NCBI RefSeq assembly: GCF_012290005.1
Contig: NZ_JAAXMS010000002.1
Coordinates: 186,001-250,000, forward strand
Source: Crateriforma spongiae
GTDB lineage: Bacteria; Planctomycetota; Planctomycetia; Pirellulales; Pirellulaceae
Direction of reading: 5' to 3'
DNA: 64,000 nt
Part shown: positions 63,804 through 64,000 of the stretch, piece by piece
Numbering within the stretch: position 1 is the first letter of the stretch
Layout of the letters: each line of letters begins with the position of its first letter
Translations under genes and position numbers: made by a program
The notes under the pieces: generated by a model
What the model was told of the DNA's origin: nothing
Database searches by the model: none
The model's input: the letters and a program-made list of their open reading frames with translations, nothing else

Positions 63804-64000
63804 ATGGCCAAACTGTATTTCTATTATTCGGCAATGAATGCCGGCAAGTCGACCATGCTGCTGCAGTCAGCCTACAACTATCGGGAACGGGGTATGACGC
63901 CGGTCATTTTGTCTCCCGAGATCGACACCCGCGAAGGACGGTCCACCGTTTCGTCACGCATCGGCCTATCGCAACAAGCCATCAGCTTCACCACAGCCGA
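63804..64000 (+). CDS. tdk: Thymidine kinase, 5' part only
   Basis: The gene runs off the window end after 65 codons. The fragment starts [21 protein letters not shown], with the P-loop SAMNAGKST (residues 9-17) and later [11 protein letters not shown] and SSRIGL, closely like the E. coli-type Tdk N terminus. The enzyme phosphorylates thymidine with ATP in the salvage pathway. The C-terminal lid and zinc ribbon are outside the window. It is divergent from the membrane gene, with only about 30 bases between starts. Confidence 0.9.
   Translation, partial: MAKLYFYYSAMNAGKSTMLLQSAYNYRERGMTPVILSPEIDTREGRSTVSSRIGLSQQAISFTTA

Noticed and set aside
63772-63834. Longer N terminus for the UbiA-like protein from ATG 63834
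   Set aside because: It would overlap the tdk start by 31 bases, and the added residues are polar and unlike the rest; GTG 63771 has a better ribosome-binding stretch.

Overview
The window reads as chromosome from a planctomycete of the Pirellulaceae type (Rhodopirellula and relatives). The evidence is in the proteins: two DUF1559 proteins (one with a prepilin-like N terminus), a PEP-CTERM protein, three secreted proteins carrying the LEPR-XLL-like leader and planctomycete dockerin repeats, a sigma factor fused to a membrane domain, and an LPS-type gene (kdsB). GC content looks like roughly 55-60%. Genes are spread over both strands. No rRNA, tRNA, CRISPR array, IS element, prophage or attachment site was recognised.

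Layout. 0.4-2.1 kb: a YhaM-like HD nuclease overlapping queC. 2.1-5.0 kb (minus): a GT-C-like membrane glycosyltransferase and a threonine aldolase. 5.1-8.4 kb: hisD-hisC-hisB. 8.4-11.5 kb (minus): kdsB, pyrG and a DUF1844 gene. 11.8-15.0 kb: a cobalamin riboswitch followed by four co-directional genes (DUF1559 pilin-like, PEP-CTERM/DUF4465-like, DUF1289, DUF6580-like membrane protein). This is the most interesting locus, a candidate corrinoid- or cobalt-related surface/uptake system. 15.0-16.9 kb (minus): NAD-dependent epimerase, HAMP-like membrane protein, Flp pilin. 17.2-21.3 kb: an ABC-2 permease and two CNNM transporters packed end to end. 21.3-27.2 kb: small conserved proteins, TPR lipoprotein, Fur regulator, FlgM-like protein and a membrane-fused spermidine-synthase-like protein. 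27.4-29.5 kb: an ExbB/ExbD-like operon. 29.5-34.8 kb: a 723-residue ECF sigma factor with a membrane and glycine-repeat extension, glyS, and a second ECF sigma factor with a probable membrane partner. 34.9-38.8 kb: two exported proteins (one DUF1559-like) and a TPR lipoprotein.

39.2-61.7 kb holds three very large secreted proteins in a row on the plus strand: a 4951-residue multidomain protein containing a dead metzincin-like peptidase block, an 880-residue putative HExxH metallopeptidase, and a 1509-residue cadherin-like repeat protein with its dockerin at the N terminus. Two hairpin terminators punctuate this cluster. 61.7-64 kb: a small jelly-roll-like protein, a methyltransferase, a polytopic membrane protein and the 5' end of a thymidine kinase gene cut by the window edge.

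Most of the window is ordinary metabolism (histidine, CTP, queuosine precursor, Kdo activation, glycyl-tRNA charging). The accessory interest lies in the B12-riboswitch locus, the sigma-factor fusion and the dockerin/LEPR surface-protein cluster.
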